Made by a program: the position numbers and the translations under genes
The notes under the pieces: model-generated
What the model was told of the DNA's origin: nothing
Database searches by the model: none
What the model saw: only the letters and a program-made list of their open reading frames with translations
Assembly: GCA_035048815.1 (NCBI GenBank)
Contig: JAUCBN010000042.1
Location: 3,162,001 to 3,226,000, forward strand
Direction: 5' to 3'
From: Abelmoschus esculentus
Taxonomy: Eukaryota > Streptophyta > Magnoliopsida > Malvales > Malvaceae
Length of the DNA: 64,000 nt
In this document: one piece after another, positions 11,160-24,400 of the stretch
Layout of the letters: each line of letters starts with the position of its first letter
Numbering within the stretch: position 1 is the first letter of the stretch

Positions 11160-11580
11160 GTTAAGATTGGGTGTAAATCGTTCGTATTTTTTTCATACAT
11201 TCATTCGTACCTCCGCTTTAAATTAGAGGATTTAGGGTTTAAGGTTAGAGGTTATGATTAGGGTTTATGGAATTAGGGGTAAGAAGTATTTTAAGGGTGT
11301 AGGATTTAGGATTTATGATATAGAAAATAAGGGTTAGGGTTTATTTTTTTAAAAAAATTTCAACAGGGAAAGGATGCATGATAAAGAGGCAGATGATTTT
11401 TGTTCGATGAAATTTAGAGTTTATAAGTTAAAACTCAAATCCTTAACCATATTATCTTAAAACACAAACTCTAACCCTAAACCTTAAATTTTAAACAGTC
11501 TTCGCTAAAACTTTTAAACTATAAACACTAAACAAAAATATTAAAATAAGGCGTTTGTAGAAACAAAAATTTCTTACCTC
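11160..11580. repeat. Two telomere-like-core MITE copies, back to back
   Basis: 11160-11420 is a TTTAGGG-orientation copy (GATTTAGGGTTTAAGG, then GTGTAGGATTTAGGATTTATG, an AT strip, and AAAGAGGCAGATGATTTTTG). 11440-11580 is a partial copy in the opposite orientation (AACTCTAACCCTAAACC). The AAAGAGGCAGATGATTTTT end pairs imperfectly with the starts of other copies, as expected of terminal inverted repeats. Confidence 0.6.
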
Positions 11581-12228
11581 TTCTATATAGGATAATAGTC
11601 CTATGTTTATTTAAAGGGTCAAACTTTGATACAAATTGTGTAACTTTAGTTTACATAAGTCTTGAGATACTGAGTTTGAACTCAAATCAGATTTATTTTA
11701 ATCGAGTTTTGATTAAATTTTTATCAAGTTAAGTCTGAATAGACTGTGAACCGGTTCGATTCATTATCACCTATAATATTATTTCTATATTCTGGATGGT
11801 TTAATTCTCACCTTATTTTTTTTTAGTATTTTCAATAATCTCTAGGTAAGTGATTAAAACTCTTAGTTGATATCTTTCTGGTTTAAAATTTATTAATAAT
11901 AATTTTTCTCTTCCAAAATAATTTTTTAAAATTATTTAAAAATAATTGGCAGTGTGAATACTAGTGTACATAATGGTAGTGCATTTGGGGTTATGGGACC
12001 AAATAGCTGCTCCCAGTCCCACTACTCCAATATTCCATATTAATAAACAAACAGTTCCAATGCCTGAAAATTTGGTTTTCCATTTGCAATTTCCGGACAA
12101 AATCAATCACAAATACAAATAAAAAATATAATTAATATTTGTAACTAAAATAAAATATTATGACGCAGAGTTTAAATAAAATTCGAATCCAATTGAGATA
12201 AAAATAATTTTAAATATAGCTCATATAA

Positions 12229-13210
12229 GGTCTATTTGTTTGCTTATAAAACTGTTTTCGAAAATGATTTTATAGGTTTTTAAGTATTTGGTTCAGTGAA
12301 ATGTAAATGATCAAGAAAATGATTTTACGGTCAATAAAAAAATAGCGTGTTTTTTCGGAGAGTAACTTACTCTCTTGTTTTCCATAAGTCATTTTCTGCA
12401 GGAGGGATTGTTCAGGTTTTTCTATGGGTGCTACGATTTTTTCAATAATTTATTTTATTTATGTCTTTTACTTTAGTATTATTTTTATTTTAGTATTGTT
12501 TAGGTTTTTTTAATATTTTTTTGAGATGTTTGTTTTATTAAAAATTTGTTTTTAAAATTGTTTTTTTCCTAATTTATTTATATTTTAATATTTTATTCTA
12601 ATTATATTTTAATTTATTTATTTTTATTTTAATATTTATTTTTATTTTTATATTTACTTATACTTATATTTAATTTGTTTTCCTTCCTAACCATAATTCA
12701 TTGTTTTAATTTATTTTATATTTTAATGTTTTATTCTAATTATAATGGTTTTTATTTTAAATTTTTGTAATGTTTTCAAACTTTTAAAATAAGATCAAAA
12801 TCTAAGAATATTTGTTTAGAAAATGAGCCATAAAATTGACTTTTTTTTACTGTTGTCAACAATTTGATACAACACTACTAATTCCTGTGAGGGTATTTGG
12901 ACGAAAGAAAAAATTATAAAGACTTGTGTAAATCTTTATAATTTAGTGCAATTCTTTATAAAACATAATTTTTAAAATAATAAAAATAATTATACAAAAT
13001 AAATAAGTTTTTAATATAAAATCTTGTTCGTTTCATTAAAAATGTTTTTTTAAAATGATTTTCAATAAAATTTATCAAACAACAAAAAATAATTTACATG
13101 GTTTTATCCAAACACATGAAAATGACTTATGTAATTAGTTTTCTAAAAATTATAGTTTATTTTCCAGAATTCATTTTCCAGAAACAGTTTTCAGCGAAAC
13201 AAACGGACCC
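12229..13210. mobile_element. PIF/Harbinger-like non-autonomous element
   Basis: The left end reads GGTCTATTTGTTTGC and the right end, reverse-complemented, reads GGGTCCGTTTGTTTCGC. Both are followed inward by AAAACTGTTT-like and AAAATGA-type words. A TAA trinucleotide flanks both ends (12226-12228 and 13211-13213), as expected for the TWA target duplications of this superfamily. The 980-bp interior is AT-rich with no open transposase frame, so it would depend on proteins made elsewhere. Confidence 0.6.
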
Positions 13211-13316
13211 TAAGTTGAAATGAAAATTCACATATAATATATATAAGATACGGATCTTATTGCAAACCTTATGATTTTCAAAACTTTTAACTTTTCTTAT
13301 TTATAAAAATATTTTA

Positions 13317-13565
13317 CTCCCTCCATCTCAAAAATAATGTCCTTTTTGAAAGTCAAATTTTTTAAACTTTGACTATAATTATATTAAATATTTTAAATAA
13401 TTAAATTTTATAAATTATATATCTAAAATCTACTTGATTTGAAGTTTTTGAGATATATTTTTTTAATATTTTTATCAATAATAAATTTTAAATAATCAAG
13501 AGTCAAAGTTGAAAAAGTTTGACCCAAAAAATCAATAAGAAACAATATTTATGAGACAAAGAGAA
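13317..13565. mobile_element. Stowaway-like MITE (Tc1/mariner)
   Basis: A 249-bp element. The left end CTCCCTCCATCTCAAAAATA matches the classic plant Stowaway terminus, and the right end (ATGAGACAAAGAGAA) is a decayed inverted copy. A TA dinucleotide flanks each side (13315-13316 and 13566-13567). A second inner inverted pair is visible (GTCAAATTTTTTAAACTTTG near 13352 against GTCAAAGTTGAAAAAGTTTG near 13502). No coding capacity. Confidence 0.75.
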
Positions 13566-14683
13566 TAATATTTATGTAATAATTAAACTTTTTTGATGAT
13601 AAATATTTATCATTTTGCTTTAAAGTTTCCTCGTCCAAGAGCACACATTTTTATTCTCCAATCATTATAATTGCTGAAAATATCCAAACCCTAAACGAAT
13701 TAGTAATTACTACCAGACAGTGTCTTTCCCATGTAATCATAGCATTTCCTACTTAGAATAAACCAAAATTAGAGAAGTTAATTTAGTCTTAATTTCAGTT
13801 AATCTATAGAAAAACAAATTAATTGGAAAATTAGATTAAAAACATACACTTTTGACATGTAATTCTTGGAATTTTGTATGTTAGCCAGAAGCTGCCTTTT
13901 TGAGCTCATAATCAGTTAAACATACAGGGTTTGGTCTCATCTTTAATTACTTTAAGAAACAATTCCATTAATATTTTATGAGAAAAGGGGAATAAAATGG
14001 GATGAATGAATAGAGAAATTTTTATTAGTACGTAGAGGTTCGATTACATTAGGGGATTTTTTAGGATTCGCAATTAAAGTATGGTCGATCTACATGTTTT
14101 GCGAGCATATCAGCAGGTTTTATTTTTTTCTTATGGTGTTTAAATAAAATCCGTCACCCGACCCATGTGGTAAGAGCATATGTCGGCCGAGCTAGAGAAA
14201 GAGAGCTACACCGTCCAGAGCAGTCACGAAGTAATTAGATTGCTTGTTTGCTATCGGATTGAATTATTTTTCGTATAAATAATATAGAGTAGAATCTAAC
14301 ATCATTAATTATTTTTACATTAAAGATATAATTAATTACATTCCTAACAAATTAAACATCAATGACTTAGGGCTATGTACAGCAAAAACCTTGATATATT
14401 ATAAGATTTGTGTAATGTAAAAATAAATTTATAAAATATAATTATATAATTCAAATACTAATAAATATAACAAATAATTTATTTATATAAGAATTTAACA
14501 TACATAAAATTATTAAGTATTAAATAAAAATAGATTATATATATTTAAAAAAATATGATAAACAGATAAAAACATAATTATTTATTTACAAATATGAATA
14601 AATTTAAACAAAATTTATGCCCCATAATTTGGGTCCGGTTTGAACAAATATGAAATCTGTTACTCTCATATGTAACTGAGATC
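13566..14683. other. Intergenic, AT-rich
   Basis: No gene found. Bases 14040-14260 are less AT-rich and may be an old insertion, but no coding signature could be read. Confidence 0.4.
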
Positions 14684-14932
14684 TTAACCGTTGTAATATT
14701 TCCACAAAAGGGACAACCATCTAACCCTGGCAGTTGCTCTATTATGGTAAATTCCTTTGTTGCTAGAGCTGTAAGCTGTTTCCTTGACCGGGAAATAATT
14801 GTAGCTTACAAGTTTAACTGATCTTGAATGGCAAATGGGATAGCATTGCTTTCCTTTTGCTTGTTTCCCAAGTTTGAAAAGGGAAATAGGTACTTTAGGA
14901 AGTGGAGAAAATGACAGGCTGGGAGAAGACAT
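14684..14932 (-). CDS. Hypothetical ORF, 82 aa
   Basis: The frame starts at an ATG (MSSPSLSFSPLPKVPISLFK) and stays open for 82 codons in an island that is less AT-rich than its flanks. The Ser/Pro-rich start and later basic and hydroxylated residues resemble an organelle transit peptide, but no mature domain follows and no family is recognised. It may be the remnant of a first exon or simply chance. Confidence 0.22.
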   Translation of the reverse strand: MSSPSLSFSPLPKVPISLFKLGKQAKGKQCYPICHSRSVKLVSYNYFPVKETAYSSSNKGIYHNRATARVRWLSLLWKYYNG

Positions 14933-14969
14933 TCCTTTTATGTTGTACTCTGGCTGTTAATAAGAAGAA

Positions 14970-15690
14970 AATCTTGTCTTTTTTTTTTTCTTCCTTTTAT
15001 GCCTTTTCTAAAAATTTAATAAAAAAATTAAATTTTAAACACTAACTCTTATTTTTATATCCTAAATCTTATACTCAAAAAAAAAACACCCTATCCTTAA
15101 TTCCCTAAACCCTAACTAAAACCCCTAAACTAAAACCTTAAACCCTAAACCCTCTAATTTGAAATGGAGGTATGGGAACAGGCAGACGATTTGTACCCGT
15201 TAATAAGATAATTTACACGGGTACAAGCTGTCTACCTCTTTTCTATGCCTTTATCTGTGCCTCTGCTTTAAATTAGAGGATTTAGATTTTAAGAAATTAG
15301 AGGTAGATTGTATTTTTTAAAGTGTAGGGTTTAAGGCTTATGATATAGAAAATAAGGGTTAAAGTTTAAAATTAATTTTTTTAAAATTTTTTTAAAGGAG
15401 ACAGGTATGAGAAAGAGACAGATGATTTTTATTCGGTAACACTAGTGTAAACTGGGTAAAAATCTTTTACCTCATGTCTCCATCCATACCTCTTGTTGAT
15501 TTTTTAAAAAAAATGAATTTTAAACCCTAACCCTTATTTTTTATATCTCACACCCTAAAAAATACACCACAACCCTAATTTCTTAAACCCTAACTACAAC
15601 CCTTAACCCTTAACCTTAAATCCTCTAATTTAAAATAGAAACTTGAAAAGAGGTATAAAAAAGAGATAGATGATTTTCACTCATATTTAC
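14970..15690. repeat. Cluster of three telomere-like-core MITE copies in alternating orientation
   Basis: Three copies lie nearly end to end: 14970-15187 (CCCTAAA orientation), 15188-15445 (TTTAGGG orientation) and 15452-15690 (CCCTAAA orientation). Each has the AT strip, the degenerate TTTAGGG core and AAAGAGACAGATGATTTT-like or AAAGAGATAGATGATTTT-like ends. Where two copies meet, the short inverted words GTACCCGT and ACGGGTAC face each other (about 15176-15216). Confidence 0.65.
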
Positions 15691-17650
15691 CAGCTTCCCG
15701 CACAAGCAAAACAAAATAAAGAATAAAAAATTTGTTAACCGTGGATCTTATCTTTTCTTAATCATTTTATCTAAAATTATCGTTATTCATCATTTATGCT
15801 AAAAATTTATTTCGATATTTTCTCGGATGTGATTGAAGATGTATAATTTATATATCTGTTGATTGTCGAATTGCAATGATAATTCAAACATGCATATAAA
15901 TTAAACAATTCATACACATGTAAATTGACCTAAAATTAGTATAAACCAACCTTAATCATTAGTTATCATTCGAAACTTCTTAGAAACGTAAAAACCAACC
16001 AATGAAATTAATTTAAATCTCTACCGTTTATAGTTTTTGTTATTTTCGTGCGGCATGACCTTAATGACACTTGAAAAGAATGGAACACCTTATGGCTTTA
16101 AAGCGCATGATCCGTTATCACAGGGTTAAACCAAACTGGCTAAAATACAATTAATATAATTAGCATGGTAAAGTACATATGGAAAAACTAATAAAAAAGT
16201 GATTTTAAGATTCAATTATATTTTTGTTTGCGATTAAGTTATGATTAATGACTGTGTTGGCATTGTATTTTATTATTATAATATATATTTTTTAATGTTA
16301 TTTATTGATGGTTTTTATCTTTTATTGTCGAGCTTTGATAATGTTTGTTTTTATTTTATTTTGAGCCTTTGAGTTAGATTGTTTTTATCTTTTATAAGTT
16401 GATATTATTTATAATCTAAAGACGTAAGTTTTTGTGTTATTAAGAATATGTTTATAACAAATTTATTTATCTGAGTTATAGTCTCATTGTATTTTATAAT
16501 TTTTTTAATAAAATTAACATACGCATATTAAAATATAATAATAAAAACACGTCCATCATTAAAATTTTACTACAAAGAGGATTAAATCAGAACATAGTCG
16601 AAAAATTTAATTATAAAATAAATGCTCAAGTTATATTTTTTATAATAAATATATAATTTTTTATTTCAAAAATAAAATAAATACTCAAATTATATTTTAA
16701 ATTTAATTGTTTAATCCTTATTTATTTTATAGTTAAGGAAAAAAAAAGGGTTAAAAGCAAATGAGCAGTAAAGGATATTGATTTCCCTCCAGTGGGTCCA
16801 ACCAACCCCACAAAGACAGTGACGGACCACATAAAATATTGTCCTTCCTTGGACCTCTCTAATGCATGAATACGACTGTGATGGTAGTGGTTAGAAAAGG
16901 TTGCCGTTTCTGGAAAGCTTTGATGGTTGGGGAAAAGCTTTTTTAATGCATAAGTTTCCATTTTTGGGTATAGCCCGACTTCACCATCAGCTGAGCTTTC
17001 ACTTATTGGCACTAAAGCAGGCTCTGTCTCACCATCCTTTGGGGGGAGGTGGAAAAAATACTACTTACTACAATAGGGATTATTCTTTTTACAAATTGGT
17101 ACTAATTAATTGTGATTATTTCCAAATTTATTATTCACTTGATTTGTTGATACAAGTTATGGAATAAATTACAATTTTGAAGTTTTTTTTTTGTCTTAAA
17201 TTGAATTATTAACTATAGTTTTATCATTAATTAATAATTCAATTTAAGGGCTAAATTGAACTAATTAATTTTTAAAGGGATTGGAATTATAGTTTTACTA
17301 TTAACTAAGGGAGCCACAAGACAGATGGGTAAGTTTGCGTTTGTCTCATTAACATTTTGAATTAGTTTTAACCTTAAATAAATTAATCCTGCTTAATAAT
17401 TTCGGGAAATAATTTTGAATTCAATTTCTTCCATTTGAATCCAAGAATCAATGGCGGACGTGAAGTTCTTATTTCTCTAATGGGCTACTAGCGAAATGCA
17501 GGGTTGGATCAAGTGGACCGAGATGATGGAAATTGTAGAGCGAGTTTCTCCCAATCGGGCCCAAATTCTAGTTACCATAATCCGAAGCAGTAACCGGGAA
17601 GAGCAAATTGCGAATAGAAACTTCTGGATAGATACAGAGAGGGGAGAAAG
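15691..17650. other. Intergenic, with SAP18 upstream region
   Basis: AT-rich to about 16730. A GC-richer block at 16760-17060 has open frames on both strands but no recognisable protein. The last 200 bases before 17651 are probably the SAP18 promoter and 5' UTR. Confidence 0.4.
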
Positions 17651-19610
17651 ATGGCGGGAGCAGCAGAGGCACAAAAGCGGCAGGGAGGGAGACCATTCCC
17701 ACCATCGGCGAGAGGTCCGCCTCCGCCACCTCGCCCTCTCTTTGAGCCTGTTGATCGCGAAAAGGTACGCCTCTCTGTTTTTTCCCTTCTGTTTCTATAA
17801 CCCTTAATATTTGAAATTCTAGGGTTTCAAAGTTTTTAATCTACGCATTCTTATTTCTTAATTTGGGAATCGCAAATCTGTGATTGTTGCATAGGGATTC
17901 TACTGTAACTTAATTGTCTTTTAATGCTTACCTTCTTAGCTTTTCTTTGTAATTGATTTAATATTTTTGGTTTTAAATTTGTGTAAGTCCTGAAGCCCCA
18001 TCCTTGGGGTTATGATCATTTCCTTTCCTTCTGTCTTGCAGACTTGTCCTCTTCTTCTTCGAGTTTTCACTAAGGTATGTTCTCCGACTTTATTTTCATA
18101 GCTTAATAAGTCTATTACATGTTCAAGCTACTCTGGTCTTGTGTTGCGTTTTGCGATCATTGTAGTTCCAATTTGTAAATTAAACTTGCTATCTTGGGTA
18201 AAACCTACTAATCGTTTTGGATTTTTCTCATAACTTTGATTGTTCCTTGAGCCATAGAAGCCAACATTGTTGTTGCTAAAGTTGCTTTATGGAGTATTTT
18301 TGAAATTACATTTATAGAGTCGAGCAATCTGCATGACACTTGGTGTAGTTTTTCTTGACTGGGAAGATGCACTTGGCATTTGGCAAGAGCTGTAATTTGC
18401 AAGAGATTTTGGCACTGTAATAGGAGTTTCCTCTTCAAGTAGTATTTCCCTTTATGTTTTTTGTAGATAAGCAATTTTCTAAATTTGTATGTACATTAGT
18501 GGACTTTTATCTTTCTGGGATAAGCAAAACATGTGTTGTGGTATAAGTTGCTCCACAGTTCATTGTCTGTGCTCTCTTAGTGGTACTGTGTTGTTATAAG
18601 TTTGCAGCTTTTCTAACTTTTAGCATCTATTTAGGTATACTTTCAACGAACGGTAATAATGTCGTAGAAGTAGAATATTTATGTTATCCTGATGCAATGT
18701 TTGTTTTTTTACATATAGAAAAGTTCTACAAACTTATGACAACTCATTGGTAAATCCACAGATCGGTGGTCATCATTCTAAAGAAGATTTTGCAGTGAGA
18801 GGTAAGGAGCCCAAGGATGAGGTTCAGATTTATACATGGAAAGATGCTACTCTTCGTGAGTTGACTGATCTGGTATGCTAATATGTTAATGTAGTTTGTT
18901 AAATTTCCTGTCTTGTATTAACTTTAATGTAGTTTGTTAAATTTATTCCTCAGTCTTTTGATCCTGTTGGTTCTACTTCTTTTACAGGTGAAGGAGGTAG
19001 CTCCTGCAGCAAGGAGAAGAGATGCAAGATTGTCCTTTGCATTTGTATATCCTGACAAGAATGGTCGTTTTGTGGTGAGAGAGGTTAGATTTACTTCTCT
19101 CTTCTCCGTAATTTCGCCCCCCATATCCATGTAACTTGAAAATTCGTGTTCAGTATAATAACACATTAGTCAATCTTGTAGGCTAAACTCTGGCAGAATA
19201 ATAACACATTAGTAATGATTTATTTGCATCATATAGTAAAACTTATAAACTTATGATGAGATCAAACATAATTTCTATTTAGAGATGCCCTTATGAATAT
19301 GGTGTAGTTTAATGCGTTTATTGTGTAGTTGATACATGAATTGTTCCTGTAAAAATTGTTTGGATTATGATGTCTTTTATGTCTTGATCAGGTGGGTAAG
19401 ACCTTTTCTTATGGCAATGGGAGGCGGTTAGATGACAGCAAAACTTTGAACGAACTTCGATTCGAGGTAGGTCAAATCTCCCTCGCAACAGCATCATTTA
19501 CTATCTTACCCATGCTCAAGCTTTGTCATTAATCTTCCCATGTCAACATGCAGATTGGAGATTACTTAGACGTGGCCATCATGTCAGCCGAGCTCTCTAC
19601 TGTCCGGTAA
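17651..19610 (+). CDS. SAP18: SAP18, histone deacetylase complex subunit
   Basis: SAP18 is a small ubiquitin-fold adaptor found in the SIN3-histone deacetylase complex and in the ASAP splicing complex. In plants it links transcription factors to histone deacetylase. Six phase-0 exons: 17651-17764, 18042-18074, 18762-18872, 18988-19083, 19392-19466 and 19554-19610, giving 161 residues. The N-terminal Pro/Arg-rich segment is followed by TCPLLLRVFTK, then HHSKEDFAVRG, YTWKDATLREL, SFAFVYPDKNGRF, SYGNGRRLDDSKTL and IGDYLDVAI, all SAP18 signatures. The last residues after DVAI (MSAELSTVR) extend past the usual end; the stop TAA sits inside what would otherwise be a GTAAGT donor (CGGTAAGT), so a further 3' exon is an alternative. 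In Arabidopsis SAP18 is also next to AGL6. Confidence 0.93.
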
Positions 19611-20930
19611 GTGACTTGGGAATGGGAAGTGCTGCAATGCCATTACCCCCATTAATTTATCCTACTATGTTAAGAAATCATCAACAAGATGCTAGTACTG
19701 TATGGTTGAAGTTTGTAAAATGTTGGAAAAGGAGTGGTCCTTTGTTTGGAACCGTTCATGGTAATGGTATGTCGTTGCTGCTCCAATCTTGAATTGTTAA
19801 TCTTTTGTAAAATTTTAGTGATGTGGCTTGACATTTTTGGGTAACATTTTTTGACCTTTATGGCAGTATTGAAATGTCAGAATTTGTTGCAACTTTTTAG
19901 TCTTTATATTGATTGTGATGGTCTCTTCCTACCCTAATGTAGTATGGTAACTTGGATGGTTGTTGATTCGAATACGAGTGAAAAAAGCAGCGTTATTTTC
20001 CTAAGAGACTCGAATTCGAGCAGTTTGTATGCACGGTGTATGCTTCGAGCTTAATCAAGACAAACATTAAATTGAATAATTAATTTAATAATTTGCTTAA
20101 TAACTCATTTTAAAATTCAGTTTGTTGAAGATTAATAATTTCTGTAATTTAATAAAATGAAATTATAACTATCCACCAAAAAATTTAAATGAAAAATGTT
20201 AAATAGCTAACTGACCTACTTATATTGGTGAATAATTTAACATTTTTTATTTTATTTTTTAAATATGTTATCTTTTAAATTTTATATTTATCCAAAAAAT
20301 AATCTAATTAAAGATCGGATTAAGTTACGTTTTTGAATAGTTTGATATAGATAATTTATTTTTCAATATTAATGCATATTATTCATTTTAATAATTTAAT
20401 AATTTAAAAAAATATATAAAACTCTTTTAAATTTTACTGTGTAATTTGATCTTATCACATTTAATTATATTTAATGTTTAATTTTTCAACACCTTTTCAA
20501 TGTACGGAAAATCTCAATTTTAACTAATATATGTGATTTAGCCCTGATAAAACTTTAATATACATATATATTTTAAAATCAAATAGATTTACTAGACTCC
20601 TGGTTAGGTATTAAATTATTAAAGCATAAATCGGCTATTTTGGAGTTGAATTCAATTAAGTAGGTGAGACTCAGAGTTTTATAAAACTCAAATAATTTAC
20701 TTGTAAATTGACTCTTACGCTCGTAACTACCGTAAGAAAATACAAATAAGCAGTTGGTGGGGTGGTTATAAGTTTAATTCAGCCACGTGTCGTGCGTGCA
20801 TTGGTCAACTGAATCAGGTTACGGTTAAAACGGCACCGTATGCGTTGGTTACAAAAAAAAGGCCTGAAAAATGTGATAGTAATATTTATGATAACTAATA
20901 AGGTACAATTATCCCCAAATATATAATCTC
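19611..20930. other. Intergenic between SAP18 and GAUT1
   Basis: The first 350 bases are probably SAP18 3' UTR. An AT-rich middle follows. From about 20750 the sequence is GC-richer and includes CCACGTGT (G-box) and CAAACAGAGATG-type leader sequence leading to GAUT1. No other gene is seen. Confidence 0.4.
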
Positions 20931-21328
20931 TCTTTTTCTTTCTCTCCAAACAGAGATGAAATAAAGCAAGAAGAAAAAGCCGGGGAATCTGGGCGGTGAT
21001 TGAAGATCATCTGTTCATAGTTTTATCTCCAAATTCTATCCGTTGTTTGCTTACGGAAATCAGATTAACACATTCTTATCCAAAAGTTCAATTTCTTAGT
21101 CTTTTGATGAATAGTTCTTGTTCAAGGCTTCTACTCCACTGCCACACTTCCCTTTCACTACACGCTAAGTAATACTAATCATTGTTCTTTTTCGAATGGA
21201 AAGCATTTGATTAGCAGTTTAGTGTTGTTCTTGCTTTACTACGGATTGTCACTACTACTAGCATTGCTACGGATTTGGATCTGCTGATTGCTCATTGTTT
21301 CACGAGATCTCTTCGCTGCTACTAACTC

Positions 21329-21410
21329 GTAAGTCGTAATTATCGTTTAACTTTTTTATTCTGATTTTTCTTTATTTTTTAGTGTTTTGAGTGTTTGTTT
21401 TTGTTCTCAG
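21329..21410 (+). other. Probable 5' UTR intron of GAUT1
   Basis: CTC|GTAAGTCG at 21329 and TTGTTCTCAG ending at 21410 bound an 82-bp pyrimidine-rich stretch. The next exon begins 13 bases before the GAUT1 start codon at 21424. The sites fit consensus, but only transcript data can confirm it. Confidence 0.5.
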
Positions 21411-21423
21411 GCTCTGATAGCCA

Positions 21424-24400
21424 ATGGCGCTGAAGCGGGGACTATCGAGTTCAAGTGTGGATGCACAAAGGATCAGAAGTTCTGGATCTCGATTGCCTGT
21501 TGCCATTTTTGTTTTCTTCTCAGTTCTCGCGCCACTTGTTTTATTTGTCGGTGGAGTGTTTTCTATTTCTGGTTCGTTATACTTTCTATAACTATTTCTC
21601 CGTCCCACATTTTAAGTAGCAATTAGCAGATCTCGTTAGTGATTCTGAGCTTTCGTTAATGATTACAAAATTTTGTTCGACTTCTGATCTGATTAGAAAA
21701 TTTAAAACCAAACTGTCAGATTTCAGTTACACAACATCTGTCGGTGATCGTGTTCTAGGAACTTTTCCATTTAAACTAAACTTGTTGCTTTGCTTCAGAT
21801 AACATTTGCGTTACAAATGAATTTTTAAGCTAAAAAAACCTGATGATTTCTGTTGAAACAAATCAACTAATGAGCCTAGCTAAAGTTTGTTGCGTTGCTT
21901 TGTGGTTCTAAATTGAGATATGAGTTAAATTGTGTCCTTATCTATTTGGTTTCTAAACTTTTCAATTTGCAAACATTTTGGTGTTTTCTACTTGATTTTA
22001 TCTGATCTTGTACCAATTATTGTTTCGTGCAGATCAAAATATTACCCAAAGCGGTTTTAGCAAACAGGTTGCTTATTCATATGTATTCCATTTACATTGG
22101 TTACATTTTTTATTACAAACTTGATGTCATACTCTATTGATTTCAAATGGTTGAGTTTTGCAGACAGTTGATTGGAGAGAAAGGTCAGCTCTTCAATCTA
22201 TCAAAAACCTTTTCACTAAGGAGGTAAATGAATGCTGGAGAATAATCCATGGGTTAATATTGTTTCTTGCTCTGACAAGTGTTGGATTTTAACTGTCAAT
22301 TATATGATGTCATACTTAAATCAATTTTAGGTTATTGATGTTGTAACTACAAGCACACCTAATTTGGGGCCGCTAAGTCTTGATTCTTTTAGAAAAGGCA
22401 ATTTGTCTGCGTCATGGAAAGTTGTTGGGGTAGAGACTTTGGTTGAGGATAATGCCGTTTCAAAGGTTAGAATCATAGTTATGACGTACCTTACCAGTCC
22501 CATGTATTCGACACTTTACTTTTTTTACAGTCTGTTTTCTGTATTGTTTCCCAAATTCAGTTGCTGATTGATTGATGTTTATTGGATTCTCTCATGTTTA
22601 AACCAAAAGGTTGCCAACTTGAAACAAGAAATCTCTCAAGATGCAGAGGGGAATTTTCTAGATGGTAATTTATTCTCTGTTTAATGTATACATAATGCGC
22701 TTATTGAAAATTTGTTCATGCTGATCTTCCTGTTCCATGCAGATGATCATACACATGATGCACCTGCTAAATTACTTCGAAGGGTAATTCCATCTTTGAT
22801 GCATTGTGTGCTTTAATATTATAAAGAATTTTATGATAAATCGGCTTTTACTTGCCTTGCAGCAACTTAGGGATGATAGACTTGAGAGGAGGGCTGCTGA
22901 ATTTGTGCAACAAGATGCGATAGCTACTGTTAAACTTGAAAATTCTGCCATTCAACGATCCAAAGCTGTGGACTCTGCAGTTCTGGGAAAATACAATATA
23001 TGGAGGAGAGAAAATGAGAATGATAAGTCTGATTCCACGGTGCGCTTAATGAAGGATCAAATTATAATGGCTAATGTTTATGTAAGTATAGCAAAGTTGA
23101 AAAATAAGCTTGACTTGCAACAAGAACTGCAGAGCAGGCTGAAAGAGATACAGCATGATTTAGGAGAGTCAACATCTGTTTCTGACCTGCCTCATAGGTA
23201 AAAGGATATTGGATCTTTAATCTCTTTGACTAGCGCTGCAGTATATGTTTCCTTCTGTTTTGTTCCTGATGATTATGGCAGTTTCTAATTTTGTGTTTTG
23301 ATGCAACTTTGTTTAGTGCACCTGAGAAAATTAAAGCAATGGGTAAAGTTCTATCCAAAGCACGAGATCAATTGTATGATTGCAAGTCGTTTACTGGAAA
23401 GCTCAGAGAAATGCTTCAGACATCAGACGAACAAGTTAGGAGATTGAAAAAACAGAGCACTTTCCTGAGCCAATTAGCTGCCAAAACAATTCCCAATGCA
23501 ATCCATTGCTTGTCGATGCGTTTGACCATAGAGTACTATCGCCTCCCCTTAGAGAAAAGAAACTTCCCTAGAAGTGAGAATTTGGAAAATCCAAGTCTCT
23601 ACCATTATGCTCTCTTCTCTGATAATGTCTTGGCTGCATCAGTTGTTGTCAATTCAACTATCATGAATGCCAAGGTGATAGAAGCTGCCTTATTGTGCAT
23701 AACTACTTAGATTACACTTCCTTTTTGCACTTCTACAATTGGAATTGATCACTGGATTTTTTTTTTCTTAGGAATTGAACCTCGTATGCTTTCTTGACTA
23801 TGTTTTCTTCTTGGTGGTATGACAGGATCCTTCAAAACATGTTTTCCATCTTGTTACCAATAAGCTTAACTTCGGAGCAATGAACATGTGGTTTCTGTTG
23901 AATCCCCCTGGAAAAGCCACCATTCATGTTGAAAACGTTGATGAGTTCAAGTGGCTTAATTCATCCTATTGCCCTGTCCTACGTCAGCTTGAGACTGCTT
24001 CAATGAAGGAGTATTATTTCAAGGCAGATCATCCAACCACATCTGGATCTTCAAACTTGAAGTACCGAAACCCGAAGTATCTCTCAATGCTTAATCACTT
24101 GCGGTTCTATCTTCCCCAGGTTTACCCCAAGTTAGATAAGATCCTCTTTCTCGACGATGACATTGTTGTCCAGAAAGACTTGACTGGATTATGGTCTGTC
24201 GATCTCCATGGAAAAGTGAATGGCGCCGTAGAAACTTGTGGTGAAAGCTTTCATCGGTTTGACAAGTATCTAAACTTCTCCAATCCTCATATTTCACAAA
24301 ACTTTGATCCTAATGCTTGTGGTTGGGCATATGGAATGAATATGTTCGATCTCAAGGAGTGGAAAAAGAAGGATATCACTGGCATATACCACAAGTGGCA

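Noticed and set aside
16722..17167. Overlapping ORFs of 88-96 aa on both strands upstream of SAP18
   Set aside because: No recognisable domain on either strand; opposing open frames in a GC-richer patch are expected by chance near a promoter.
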